Positions 1-7,544 of a stretch of DNA of 19,365 nt are shown here, one piece after another. Origin of the DNA: an uncultured Hungatella sp. (GTDB taxonomy: Bacteria; Bacillota; Clostridia; Lachnospirales; Lachnospiraceae). The stretch lies in contig CAJUPP010000068.1 in assembly GCA_910588325.1 (NCBI GenBank), positions 1 to 19,365 on the forward strand, written 5' to 3'. The translations under genes were made by a program, and so were the position numbers. Positions within the stretch are counted from its first letter, which is position 1, and the number at the start of each line of letters is the position of its first letter. The notes beneath the pieces were generated by a model. The model saw nothing but the letters and a program-made list of their open reading frames with translations. It was not told the DNA's origin and searched no databases.

Positions 1-133
1 TGAATTCAGGTATGCCAAGTGCGCCCGCCAGACTTTCATGGGTGGTGGTGCAACCCGCCCGCCGGGCGCATGGAGGTTTACTGTGAAAGTTACGAATCCT
101 TGCTGTAGGTCTGCGCACCTGCTGCGCTGACCG
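1..133 (+). repeat. Dispersed hairpin-rich repeat, left copy (partial)
   Basis: Positions 1-40 match the reverse complement of 16038-16077 with one mismatch, and 78-133 match the reverse complement of 16218-16273 with one mismatch. The stretch between (41-77) is a more diverged counterpart of 16002-16037. No reading frame fits. Within it, 108-117 and 123-132 form a 10-bp stem with one mismatch around a CCTGC loop. The order of blocks here (A-B-C) differs from the right copy (C-D-A-B read on the minus strand), which suggests a cyclic, tandemly arranged unit that continues left of the window. Confidence 0.85.
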
Positions 134-189
134 CAGGTTGCGTTAAAATACCTATAGCCTGTAGAGATGTAGTTAGGGAGGCAGGGGTT

Positions 190-1077
190 ATGGAATTTCG
201 GCATGAGATGGTGATACCCAATGATGATCTGCCCTTTAAAATGTTTATTTTTGAAGGGAAGGACGGAAATTATAAGGTAGGAAAGCACTGGCACCAGTCG
301 GTGGAAATTTTTCTGGTTACAAAAGGCGCCATTGACTTTTACGTAAATTCTCAGTATTTCCCTTTAAAGGAGAGAGAATTTGTCATTGTCAATTCAAACG
401 AGATTCATTCTATCGACTGTCCAAACCCTAATAATACCATTGTCCTCCAGATTCCGGTAAATCTGTTTGACAGCTATAAGGGTGAGGTGCCTTATATCAG
501 CTTCGGTCTCCGGGGAGAGAAAGAAAATCAGGTTCTTATGAATCTGGTGGAGAAAATGTATCAGGTATATGAGGCCGGAGCATACGGATATGAGTGGAAG
601 GTAAAAAGCCTATTCTATGAGCTTGTGTATCTGCTGCTGACAGTCTTCAAGGAGCAGGGGATGGATGAAACCGTGATTAAGCAGAAGCGGCATCTGGACA
701 AACTGTCAGAGGTAACCAGGTACATGAAAGAGCATTATAAGGAAGAATTAAGCCTTAAAGAGGTGGCGGATCGATTTGGCTTTTCTCCTTCTTATTTATC
801 CAGAATTTTTCAGAAATACGGGGAGGTAAACTATCGGACCTACCTTTTAAATCTTCGGGTGGAGTATGCGGTACAGGAACTTGTGAATACGGATCATGGA
901 ATCGGGGAGATCGCGTTAAACCATGGTTTCCCTGACAGCAGGTCATTTGCCAAGGCATTTAAAAAAAGATACGGATGCCTTCCCAGCAGTTATAGAAGAA
1001 TCAGTCAGAATCCGTTATCTGGGGCAAACCAGGACAGACTTCTGTCGAAAACAGGGAAGAAATCCGAAGAATCTTAA
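190..1077 (+). CDS. AraC-family transcriptional regulator with cupin sensor domain
   Basis: A 295-residue protein of typical AraC/XylS two-domain layout. Residues about 10-95 form a cupin-like sugar-sensing domain with an HWHxxxE start (H33, H35, E39). Residues about 170-272 carry two helix-turn-helix motifs: LSLKEVADRFGFSPSYLSRI near 188-206, and the second around GIGEIALNHGFPDSRSFAKA (237-256). The ATG at 190 has GGGAGG at 176-181 eight bases upstream. It lies 157 bp upstream of the xylulokinase operon on the same strand, so it is inferred to activate that operon in response to a pentose. The ligand cannot be read from sequence. Family assignment is secure; the regulatory target is inference from position. 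Confidence 0.93.
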   Translation: MEFRHEMVIPNDDLPFKMFIFEGKDGNYKVGKHWHQSVEIFLVTKGAIDFYVNSQYFPLKEREFVIVNSNEIHSIDCPNPNNTIVLQIPVNLFDSYKGEVPYISFGLRGEKENQVLMNLVEKMYQVYEAGAYGYEWKVKSLFYELVYLLLTVFKEQGMDETVIKQKRHLDKLSEVTRYMKEHYKEELSLKEVADRFGFSPSYLSRIFQKYGEVNYRTYLLNLRVEYAVQELVNTDHGIGEIALNHGFPDSRSFAKAFKKRYGCLPSSYRRISQNPLSGANQDRLLSKTGKKSEES

Positions 1078-1168
1078 AAAGACAAGAAAGTGCTATTACT
1101 TGGGCAACTAAAAGTATGTATTTTTTTCTGGGTTTATGGTATGATAAAAATACTTGAAACTGTCGTAG

Positions 1169-1211
1169 TATGCTGCAGCATAAAAGAGTAAATAACTGCA
1201 GCAAAAGCAGT
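1169..1211. promoter_or_regulatory. Palindromes upstream of xylB, candidate operator
   Basis: TATGCTGCAGCATA (1169-1182) is a perfect 14-bp palindrome. Just after it, ACTGC (1195-1199) and GCAGT (1207-1211) form a second small inverted repeat. They sit between a possible extended -10 (TGGTATGAT, 1137-1145) and the xylB ribosome binding site at about 1221-1226. This is a plausible binding site for the upstream AraC protein or another sugar regulator. It is not a recognised consensus. Confidence 0.3.
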
Positions 1212-1234
1212 AAAAATCAGGAGGTGTTACGGCA

Positions 1235-2758
1235 ATGAACTATTTAATTGGAATTGACGTGGGAACGTCGGCGACGAAGACGGTGCTGTTTGACGAGAAG
1301 GGGAATGTGGTGTCCTCTGTTTCTCAGGAGTACCCTCTTTATCAGCCTCACAACGGATGGGCGGAGCAGAAGCCGGAGGACTGGCGGGATGCGGTGTTAA
1401 AGACACTGAAGGAGGTTGTGGCAGAGTCAGGAGTATCCGGGGAGGATGTGAAAGGAATCGGTATCTCCGGACAGATGCACGGACTGGTGATGCTTGACGA
1501 GGCAGGAGAGGTGATTCGTCCGTCTATTATCTGGTGCGACCAGAGGACAGGGGCAGAGGTGGAGGATATGCTTTCCATTATGCCAAGGGAGAGATGGATC
1601 GAGATTACGGCTAATCCTCCATTAACTGGATGGACTGCAGCGAAGATTTTGTGGGTCCGCAAGAATGAGCCGGAGAATTACAAAAGATGCCGTCATATTC
1701 TGCTGCCGAAGGACTATATCCGTTACATATTGACAGGTGAATTTGCCACGGAAGTGTCGGATGCCAGCGGTATGCAGCTTCTGGATGTGGCCGGCCGGTG
1801 CTGGTCTGAGGAGGTTCTTGAAAAGCTTGACATTCCCAGGGAGTGGCTTGGGAAAATGTATGAATCTTGTCAGGTGACGGGGCAGCTTCTTCCTGAGATA
1901 GCTACGGCTACGGGGCTGACTACGGATACTAAGGTAGTAGGCGGCGCTGGGGACAATGCCGCTGCTGCTGTGGGAACCGGTGTGGTGAAGGACGGAACTG
2001 CATTTACCACCATCGGAAGCTCCGGTGTGGTGTTTGCTCACAGCAGTCAGATAACCATTGATCCTAAGGGGAGAGTCCACACCTGCTGCTGCGCCGTGCC
2101 AGGTGCATGGCATGTGATGGGAGTGACCCAGGGGGCAGGATTGTCTTTAAAATGGTTTAAGGATAATTTCTGCCAGGATTATGTGGCTCAGGCAGAAGAG
2201 GCCGGCGTGGATGTGTATGATCTGATTAACCGGGATATTGAGAAGATTCCGGTGGGAAGCGACCGGCTGGTTTATCTTCCTTATCTGATGGGAGAGAGGA
2301 CCCCTCATCTGGATCCGGACTGCAGAGGCGTATTCTTCGGGTTGTCGGCCATACATACCAAGGCTCATCTTTTGAGGGCGGTGATGGAAGGAGTGTCTTA
2401 TTCTCTGGCGGACTGCAATGATATTCTTAAAGAGATGGGAGTACAGGTGGATCAGATGATGGCCTGCGGCGGCGGCGGAAAGAGCCCTATATGGAGGCAG
2501 ATGCTGTCGGATCTGTATGACTGTCAGGTGAAGACGGTACATCAGTCGGAAGGACCGGCGCTGGGAGTTGCGATTCTGGCCGGCGTGGGATGCGGGATTT
2601 ACGAGAGTGTGGAGAAGGCATGTGAGCAGCTGATCTCTGTGAATAAGTGCAGTGAGCCGGCGGGAGAGAATGTGAAGAAGTATTATGAGTACCATCAGCT
2701 TTATAAGAGGCTGTACGGGAATCTGAAGGAGAGTTATAAGGAGTTGGCGGCGCTGTAA
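1235..2758 (+). CDS. xylB: Xylulokinase (FGGY carbohydrate kinase)
   Basis: Phosphorylates D-xylulose to D-xylulose 5-phosphate with ATP in the cytoplasm. The 507-residue length is normal for XylB. The N-terminal phosphate loop is IGIDVGTSATKT (residues 5-16), followed by the xylulokinase signature MHGLVMLD and the substrate-binding IIWCDQRT. The catalytic base is Asp240 in GGAGDN, and the C-terminal nucleotide-binding motif is CGGGGKSPIWRQM. The ATG at 1235 has AGGAGG at 1221-1226. It is the first gene of a run ending with transaldolase, and its product is what tkt consumes. Ribulokinase or another FGGY kinase is possible, but MHG plus WCDQR favours xylulokinase. Confidence 0.93.
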   Translation: MNYLIGIDVGTSATKTVLFDEKGNVVSSVSQEYPLYQPHNGWAEQKPEDWRDAVLKTLKEVVAESGVSGEDVKGIGISGQMHGLVMLDEAGEVIRPSIIWCDQRTGAEVEDMLSIMPRERWIEITANPPLTGWTAAKILWVRKNEPENYKRCRHILLPKDYIRYILTGEFATEVSDASGMQLLDVAGRCWSEEVLEKLDIPREWLGKMYESCQVTGQLLPEIATATGLTTDTKVVGGAGDNAAAAVGTGVVKDGTAFTTIGSSGVVFAHSSQITIDPKGRVHTCCCAVPGAWHVMGVTQGAGLSLKWFKDNFCQDYVAQAEEAGVDVYDLINRDIEKIPVGSDRLVYLPYLMGERTPHLDPDCRGVFFGLSAIHTKAHLLRAVMEGVSYSLADCNDILKEMGVQVDQMMACGGGGKSPIWRQMLSDLYDCQVKTVHQSEGPALGVAILAGVGCGIYESVEKACEQLISVNKCSEPAGENVKKYYEYHQLYKRLYGNLKESYKELAAL

Positions 2759-2789
2759 GGGGATTACAGGGGCGTAAGGGATTCCGAAG

Positions 2790-2802
2790 CTGCATTATGC
2801 AG
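2790..2802. promoter_or_regulatory. 13-nt palindrome in the xylB-DUF4867 gap
   Basis: CTGCATTATGCAG is a perfect inverted repeat of six bases per arm around a single T. It shares the ATGCAG/CTGCAT half-site flavour with the palindrome before xylB. It could be an operator or a short hairpin; nothing else supports it. Confidence 0.2.
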
Positions 2803-2837
2803 TTTGACAGGTTATATTAATAAATCAGGCATAGAGA

Positions 2838-2853
2838 GACTCCGAGAGTACAT
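2838..2853 (+). repeat. 16-nt leader motif, copy 1
   Basis: GACTCCGAGAGTACAT occurs here 24 nt before the DUF4867 start and again, identically, at 5230-5245, 25 nt before the tkt start. Both copies lie at the same distance from a translation start within one operon. This points to a shared regulatory or processing site rather than chance. Confidence 0.5.
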
Positions 2854-2877
2854 TCGAAAGAACAGGAGGGATATAAG

Positions 2878-3495
2878 TTGAACATTAAGAAAGTGACGGA
2901 TCCTGAGTTTAAAGCTTACGGCAGGGTGGTAAAGGAATATGACTGCCGGGAACTGCTGGAGGCGATGGAGAAGACGCCTCTTTTGGAGGATGTGATCTAT
3001 GTGGCGTCTGTGAAGGAGCTGGAGGAGCTTCCGGTGGCAAAGCAGATGGAGAAAAATCTGTACGGGCAGATGCCGATTCAGGTAGGGTACTGCAATGGAC
3101 ACAATAAGAAGCTGAACGCCCTGGAGTATCACAGGAATTCCGAGATCAATGTGGCGGTGACGGATCTGGTGCTGTTGATTGGAAAGCAGCAGGATATCAA
3201 AGAGGACTATACATATGACACTGGTCTGGTGGAGGCCTTCCTGGTTCCGAGGGGAACGGTGATTGAGGTATATGCAACCACCCTTCACTATGCACCCTGC
3301 CATGTAGAGGACGGGGGATTTCGGTGTGTGGTGGTTCTTCCTAAGGATACCAATACGGATATGGAGCCGGTGGAGGAGATTTTCCCGGAGGATAAGCTGT
3401 TGTTCGCGAAGAATAAATGGCTCATCGGACATGAAGAGGGCGGTCTGCCGGAGAATGCATGGATCGGCCTTAAGGGTGAGAATGTAAGCATTTAG
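2878..3495 (+). CDS. DUF4867 family protein
   Basis: A 205-residue soluble protein of a family I recognise as DUF4867, typically found beside fucose-isomerase-like enzymes and pentose kinases in Lachnospiraceae. The start is TTG: AGGAGG at 2864-2869 sits eight bases before it, and no in-frame ATG lies close by. The middle (residues about 75-165) looks cupin-like, with GYCNGHNKKLNALEYHRNSE supplying His/Glu candidates for a metal site, then a beta-rich stretch through FLVPRGTVIEVYATTLHYAPC. No catalytic function is established to my knowledge. Position between xylB and the isomerase suggests a role with an aldose or ketose, for example mutarotation or isomerisation; that is inference only. Confidence 0.8.
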   Translation: MNIKKVTDPEFKAYGRVVKEYDCRELLEAMEKTPLLEDVIYVASVKELEELPVAKQMEKNLYGQMPIQVGYCNGHNKKLNALEYHRNSEINVAVTDLVLLIGKQQDIKEDYTYDTGLVEAFLVPRGTVIEVYATTLHYAPCHVEDGGFRCVVVLPKDTNTDMEPVEEIFPEDKLLFAKNKWLIGHEEGGLPENAWIGLKGENVSI

Positions 3496-3564
3496 AGAAG
3501 CAGTTAATTATGAGAGGACGGTAACGGATTTTATAAACACGCAAACAGAGTGTTCAAATAGAGC

Positions 3565-3614
3565 GGTCTCGGAAACTCCCCTGCAAAATCCGGGCACAAA
3601 GAGTTTCCGAAACC
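3565..3614 (+). promoter_or_regulatory. Leader hairpin before the isomerase gene
   Basis: TCGGAAACTC (3569-3578) and GAGTTTCCGA (3601-3610) are perfectly complementary over 10 bp. The stem extends by GGT/ACC (3565-3567, 3612-3614) across one mismatch, and encloses a 22-nt loop. No T-tract follows on the + strand, so it is not a simple intrinsic terminator. It lies 30 nt before the next start and could stabilise or process the mRNA, or act as an operator. Confidence 0.4.
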
Positions 3615-3644
3615 ACTTAAATAAAAAAATGGAGGATATGTAAC

Positions 3645-5126
3645 ATGAACAATTTACCGGTTGTAAAATTGGGAATCGTGGCAGTCAGCAGGGATTGTTT
3701 CCCGGAAAGTCTGTCTGTCAACAGAAGAAAAGCATTGGTTGAGGCCTATTCTGAGAAGTATGACAAGGCCAATATCTATGAGTGCCCTATCTGTATCGTG
3801 GAAAGTGAAATCCATATGGTACAGGCTCTGGAGGATATCAAGGCTGCAGGGTGCAATGCTCTGGCTGTTTACCTTGGAAACTTTGGTCCGGAGATCTCTG
3901 AGACCCTGCTGGCCAAGCATTTTGACGGCCCGGTGATGTTTATTGCAGCGGCTGAGGAGAGCGGGGACAGCTTAACCCAGGGCAGAGGCGACGCATACTG
4001 CGGTATGCTGAACGCCAGCTACAATTTAAAGCTTCGCAATGTAAAGGCTTATATTCCGGAGTATCCGGTGGGAACCGCCCAGGAGTGTGCGGATATGATC
4101 GAAGAGTTCCTTCCGATTGCAAGGGCTTTGATAGGGCTTTCTCAGTTAAAGATTATTACCTTCGGGCCGAGACCGTTAAACTTCTTAGCCTGTAACGCGC
4201 CTATCAAGCAGCTGTACAACTTGGGGGTTGAGGTTGAGGAGAACTCTGAGCTGGATTTGTTTGAGGCGTTTAATAAGCATGCCGACGATCCCAGAATCCC
4301 GGATGTGGTAAAGGATATGGAGGCTGAACTTGGGAAAGGCAACTTAAAGCCGGAAATTCTGCCCAAGCTGGCGCAGTATGAGATTACTCTTCTCGACTGG
4401 ATTGAAGCACACAAGGGGTATCGGAAGTATGTGGCTATCGCCGGAAAGTGCTGGCCTGCATTCCAGACTCAGTTTGGCTTTGTGCCATGCTATGTAAACA
4501 GCCGTCTGACAGGCATGGGAATCCCGGTTTCCTGTGAGGTGGATATTTACGGTGCTTTAAGCGAGTTTATCGGAACCTGCGTAAGCCAGGATGCAGTGAC
4601 GCTTCTGGATATCAACAACACGGTTCCGGATGATATGTATGATTCCGATATTAAGGCGTCCTATGCGTATGCCCATCAGGAGACTTTTATGGGCTTCCAC
4701 TGCGGCAATACCAACTCCAAGAAGCTGTCTTCCTGTTCTATGAAGTATCAGATGATTATGGCAAGATCTCTTCCGGAAGAGGTAACCCAGGGGACTCTGG
4801 AGGGAGATATTATCCCGGGAGACATCACTTTCTTCCGTCTGCAGAGTACGGCGGACAACCAGCTGAAGGCTTATGTGGCCCAGGGAGAGGTTCTTCCGGT
4901 GGCTACCCGTTCCTTTGGCGGCGTAGGTATCTTCGCCATTCCGGAGATGGGCAGGTTCTACCGCCATGTGCTGCTTGAGAAGGGCTATCCCCATCACGGA
5001 GCAGTGGCATTCGGACACTTTGGCAAGGCATTGTTTGAGGTATTTAAGTATCTTGGAGTAGAGGATATCGGATTTAACCAGCCAAAGGGAATGCTGTATC
5101 CTACAGAGAATCCGTTTGCAAGATAA
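3645..5126 (+). CDS. L-fucose/L-arabinose isomerase-family protein
   Basis: A 493-residue aldose-ketose isomerase of the fucose isomerase superfamily. The central block CWPAFQTQFGFVPCYVNSRL leads into CEVD, where E298 matches the first Mn-binding Glu of this fold. D322 in TLLDINN matches the second ligand. His352 in GFHCGN and the C-terminal GYPHHGAVAFGHFGKAL (H450, H451, H458) supply His residues of the active site. The ATG at 3645 has GGAGG at 3631-3635. It sits between xylB and tkt with no XylA, AraB or AraD nearby. I infer it makes the ketopentose that XylB phosphorylates, for example D-xylose or D-lyxose to D-xylulose. The substrate is unproven; family members act on L-fucose, D-arabinose or L-arabinose. 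Confidence 0.85.
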   Translation: MNNLPVVKLGIVAVSRDCFPESLSVNRRKALVEAYSEKYDKANIYECPICIVESEIHMVQALEDIKAAGCNALAVYLGNFGPEISETLLAKHFDGPVMFIAAAEESGDSLTQGRGDAYCGMLNASYNLKLRNVKAYIPEYPVGTAQECADMIEEFLPIARALIGLSQLKIITFGPRPLNFLACNAPIKQLYNLGVEVEENSELDLFEAFNKHADDPRIPDVVKDMEAELGKGNLKPEILPKLAQYEITLLDWIEAHKGYRKYVAIAGKCWPAFQTQFGFVPCYVNSRLTGMGIPVSCEVDIYGALSEFIGTCVSQDAVTLLDINNTVPDDMYDSDIKASYAYAHQETFMGFHCGNTNSKKLSSCSMKYQMIMARSLPEEVTQGTLEGDIIPGDITFFRLQSTADNQLKAYVAQGEVLPVATRSFGGVGIFAIPEMGRFYRHVLLEKGYPHHGAVAFGHFGKALFEVFKYLGVEDIGFNQPKGMLYPTENPFAR

Positions 5127-5270
5127 GAGGAACATGATTTCAAAGCGGCGGCCAGTACAAAAGCAGCCGCAGACCAGATGTACTCTGGGAAGTTCTTCTT
5201 GCCCCGTCCTTGGGGCTGATTTTCCGGGGGACTCCGAGAGTACATACCAGATAAAAAGGAGATTTTATAC
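5127..5270 (+). promoter_or_regulatory. Structured leader between the isomerase gene and tkt
   Basis: This 144-nt gap is rich in complementary segments. ATGTACTCT (5178-5186) pairs with AGAGTACAT (5237-5245), the latter being part of the 16-nt repeated motif. The same 5' arm can instead form a local hairpin, CCAGA-TGTAC-TCTGG (5174-5188). Inside, GCCCC (5201-5205) pairs with GGGGC (5212-5216), and upstream GCGGC/GCCGC arms occur near 5143-5170. Mutually exclusive pairings so close to the tkt start suggest control of translation or mRNA processing, but no known riboswitch class is recognised. Confidence 0.35.
5230..5245 (+). repeat. 16-nt leader motif, copy 2
   Basis: Identical to 2838-2853 (GACTCCGAGAGTACAT). 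Here it also forms the 3' arm of a 9-bp stem with 5178-5186. Confidence 0.5.
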
Positions 5271-7253
5271 ATGAAAACATTGCAAGAATCTGCGGTTAAT
5301 GCAATCCGTGTACTTTCTGCCGACGGGATTCAGAAGGCAAAATCCGGTCATCCGGGGCTTCCTTTAGGTGCTGCGTCAGCAGCATACGAACTGTGGGCAA
5401 ATCATATGAACCACAATCCGGCAGATCCGGATTGGCCTGACCGCGACCGGTTTGTGCTGTCCGGCGGACATGGTTCCATGCTTTTGTACTCTCTGCTGCA
5501 TTTATTTGGATACGGCGATTTGTCCAGGGAAGATTTAAGCCAGTTCCGTCAGTTTGGTTCTATGACCCCGGGGCATCCGGAATACCGTCATACGGCAGGC
5601 GTGGAGGCGACCACAGGCCCTCTGGGACAGGGGATGGCTATGGCGGTAGGCATGGCTATGGCGGAGGCTCATCTGGCGGCTGTGTTTAATAAAGAGAATT
5701 ATCCGGTGGTTGACCATTTTACCTACGTATTAGGCGGCGACGGCTGTATGATGGAGGGGATTTCATCGGAGGCATTTTCACTGGCAGGGACATTGGGACT
5801 GGGAAAACTGATTGTGCTGTATGATTCCAATTCCATTTCCATTGAGGGAAGTACAGATATTGCATTTACGGAAAATGTACAGAAGAGGATGGAGGCATTT
5901 GGGTTCCAGACTATTACAGTGGAGGACGGCAATGACCTTCCGGCCATCGGAGCAGCCATTGAGGAGGCCAGGGCAGACTTAACCAGGCCGAGCTTTATTA
6001 CCATAAAGACCCAGATCGGCTATGGCTGTCCGGCAAAGCAGGGCAAAGCCAGCGCCCACGGCGAACCTCTGGGCGAGGATAATATAAAGGCCATGAAGGA
6101 ATTTTTAGAGTGGCCGTCACAGGAGCCTTTCTATGTGCCCCAGGAGATCTATGACCATTACAGAGAGCTGGCGGCAGAGAGAGCGGAGGCGGAGTCTGTC
6201 TGGAAGACTATGTTTGCCGCATACTGTCAGGAATATCCGGAGATGGAAAAGCTTTGGAATCAGTATCACGACCCAGAGACAGCCAAGTGCCTGTGGGAGG
6301 ATGAAGAGTTTTGGAAGCAGTCTGAGAAGCCGGAGGCAACCAGAAATCTTTCCGGAAAGACCCTTAACTACATGAAGGATAAACTGCCTAACTTATTTGG
6401 CGGGTCTGCTGATCTGGCTCCGTCCAACAAGACCAACATGGCGGGGGCCGGGGATTTTTCAAAGGCCACTCCGGAGGGAAGGAATCTTCATTTCGGTGTG
6501 CGGGAACAGGCCATGTCAGCTATCGGAAACGGACTGATGCTTCACGGCGGTTTGAAAGCATATGTGGCTACGTTCTTTGTGTTCAGCGATTACACCAAGC
6601 CTATGGCAAGGCTTTCTGCACTGATGAAGCTTCCTCTTACCTTTGTGTTTACTCATGACAGCATCGGTGTAGGGGAGGACGGGCCTACCCATGAGCCTAT
6701 TGAGCAGATGGCTATGCTTCGCGCTCTGCCTAATTTCCATGTGTTCCGTCCCTGCGACGCGGTGGAGACAGCGGCGGCCTGGTACAGTGCAATGACTTCG
6801 GAAGATGCGCCTACGGCACTTGTACTTACCAGACAGAATCTGGCTCCTATGGCAGGAAGCAGCAGGGAGGCCTTGAAGGGCGGCTATATTATAGATGACT
6901 GCGAGGGAACGCCTGAGGTGATTCTCATTGCCAGCGGTTCTGAGGTGGAGCTGGCTGTGAAGTCCAAGGAAGCTCTGGCGGCAGAGGGCATGAAGGTACG
7001 TGTGGTGTCTATGCCGTGTATGGATCTGTTTGAGGAGCAGAGCGAGGAGTATAAGGAGTCTGTTCTTCCTAAGGCAGTGAGAAAGCGTGTGGCTGTGGAG
7101 GCCCTCAGCGATTTCGGATGGGGCAGGTATGTAGGCCTGGACGGCGCATGTGTGACCATGAAGGGCTTTGGGGCCAGCGGACCTTATGCAAAGCTGTTTG
7201 AGCATTTTGGATTTACGGTTGAGCATGTGGTTGAGGTGGTGAAGGGACTGTAG
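5271..7253 (+). CDS. tkt: Transketolase
   Basis: Transfers two-carbon ketol units between pentose, sedoheptulose and triose phosphates using thiamine diphosphate. The 660-residue chain is a full-length transketolase. Residues 24-34 hold KSGHPGLPLGA and 65-69 GGHGS. The TPP/Mg motif is GGDGCMMEGISSEAFS (155-170) followed by YDSNSISIEG. The pyrimidine domain has HFGVREQ with the catalytic Glu412 and then DSIGVGEDGPTHEP. The ATG at 5271 has AAGGAG at about 5257-5262. It follows the isomerase gene after a structured leader and precedes transaldolase, so the operon holds the whole non-oxidative exit from xylulose 5-phosphate. Confidence 0.96.
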   Translation: MKTLQESAVNAIRVLSADGIQKAKSGHPGLPLGAASAAYELWANHMNHNPADPDWPDRDRFVLSGGHGSMLLYSLLHLFGYGDLSREDLSQFRQFGSMTPGHPEYRHTAGVEATTGPLGQGMAMAVGMAMAEAHLAAVFNKENYPVVDHFTYVLGGDGCMMEGISSEAFSLAGTLGLGKLIVLYDSNSISIEGSTDIAFTENVQKRMEAFGFQTITVEDGNDLPAIGAAIEEARADLTRPSFITIKTQIGYGCPAKQGKASAHGEPLGEDNIKAMKEFLEWPSQEPFYVPQEIYDHYRELAAERAEAESVWKTMFAAYCQEYPEMEKLWNQYHDPETAKCLWEDEEFWKQSEKPEATRNLSGKTLNYMKDKLPNLFGGSADLAPSNKTNMAGAGDFSKATPEGRNLHFGVREQAMSAIGNGLMLHGGLKAYVATFFVFSDYTKPMARLSALMKLPLTFVFTHDSIGVGEDGPTHEPIEQMAMLRALPNFHVFRPCDAVETAAAWYSAMTSEDAPTALVLTRQNLAPMAGSSREALKGGYIIDDCEGTPEVILIASGSEVELAVKSKEALAAEGMKVRVVSMPCMDLFEEQSEEYKESVLPKAVRKRVAVEALSDFGWGRYVGLDGACVTMKGFGASGPYAKLFEHFGFTVEHVVEVVKGL

Positions 7254-7544
7254 GCGCGAAAGGTCCGCCCGGAGAGAGCATGATATTGTTTTCTCCCGGG
7301 CACGCTCGCGCTTTGGTGAACACTTGGCGAGGTTTTTCGAGCCTAGTGTGAACACATACCCGGAGGGTGACGTGAAGAGCGTAACAGTACATAAGGCGCT
7401 AGAAGACAGCGCCTAAGTACCGATGGTCTTCAAGTACCCTGGAGAAAACAACATCATTCCCTCTCCAGGCTGCGTTACCTCAGAGCGTTAGTATGACATT
7501 GGTATCCGGAAGGTTATGTATTAGAAAATACGAGGTGAAGAACA
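7254..7544 (+). other. Structured intergenic region between tkt and tal
   Basis: No gene is supported in these 291 nt, but many segments pair. GCGCGA/TCGCGC (7254-7259, 7306-7311) with inner GCCCGG/CCGGGC (7267-7272, 7296-7301) form the first long hairpin. CACTTGGC/GCCTAGTG (7321-7328, 7341-7348, one mismatch) form the second. GTAC...AGGCGCT/AGCGCCT...GTAC (7387-7420) form the third. CCTGGAGA/TCTCCAGG (7438-7445, 7462-7469) form the fourth. GTAAC (7381-7385) and GTTAC (7473-7477) could close a multibranch loop around the last two. No T-tract follows any of them, so this is not a plain terminator. It could be a structured RNA or a dispersed intergenic element. I do not recognise a named family. 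Confidence 0.35.

Noticed and set aside
7254..7311. Terminator after tkt
   Set aside because: The hairpin is strong but no T-tract follows, and tal continues the pathway downstream.
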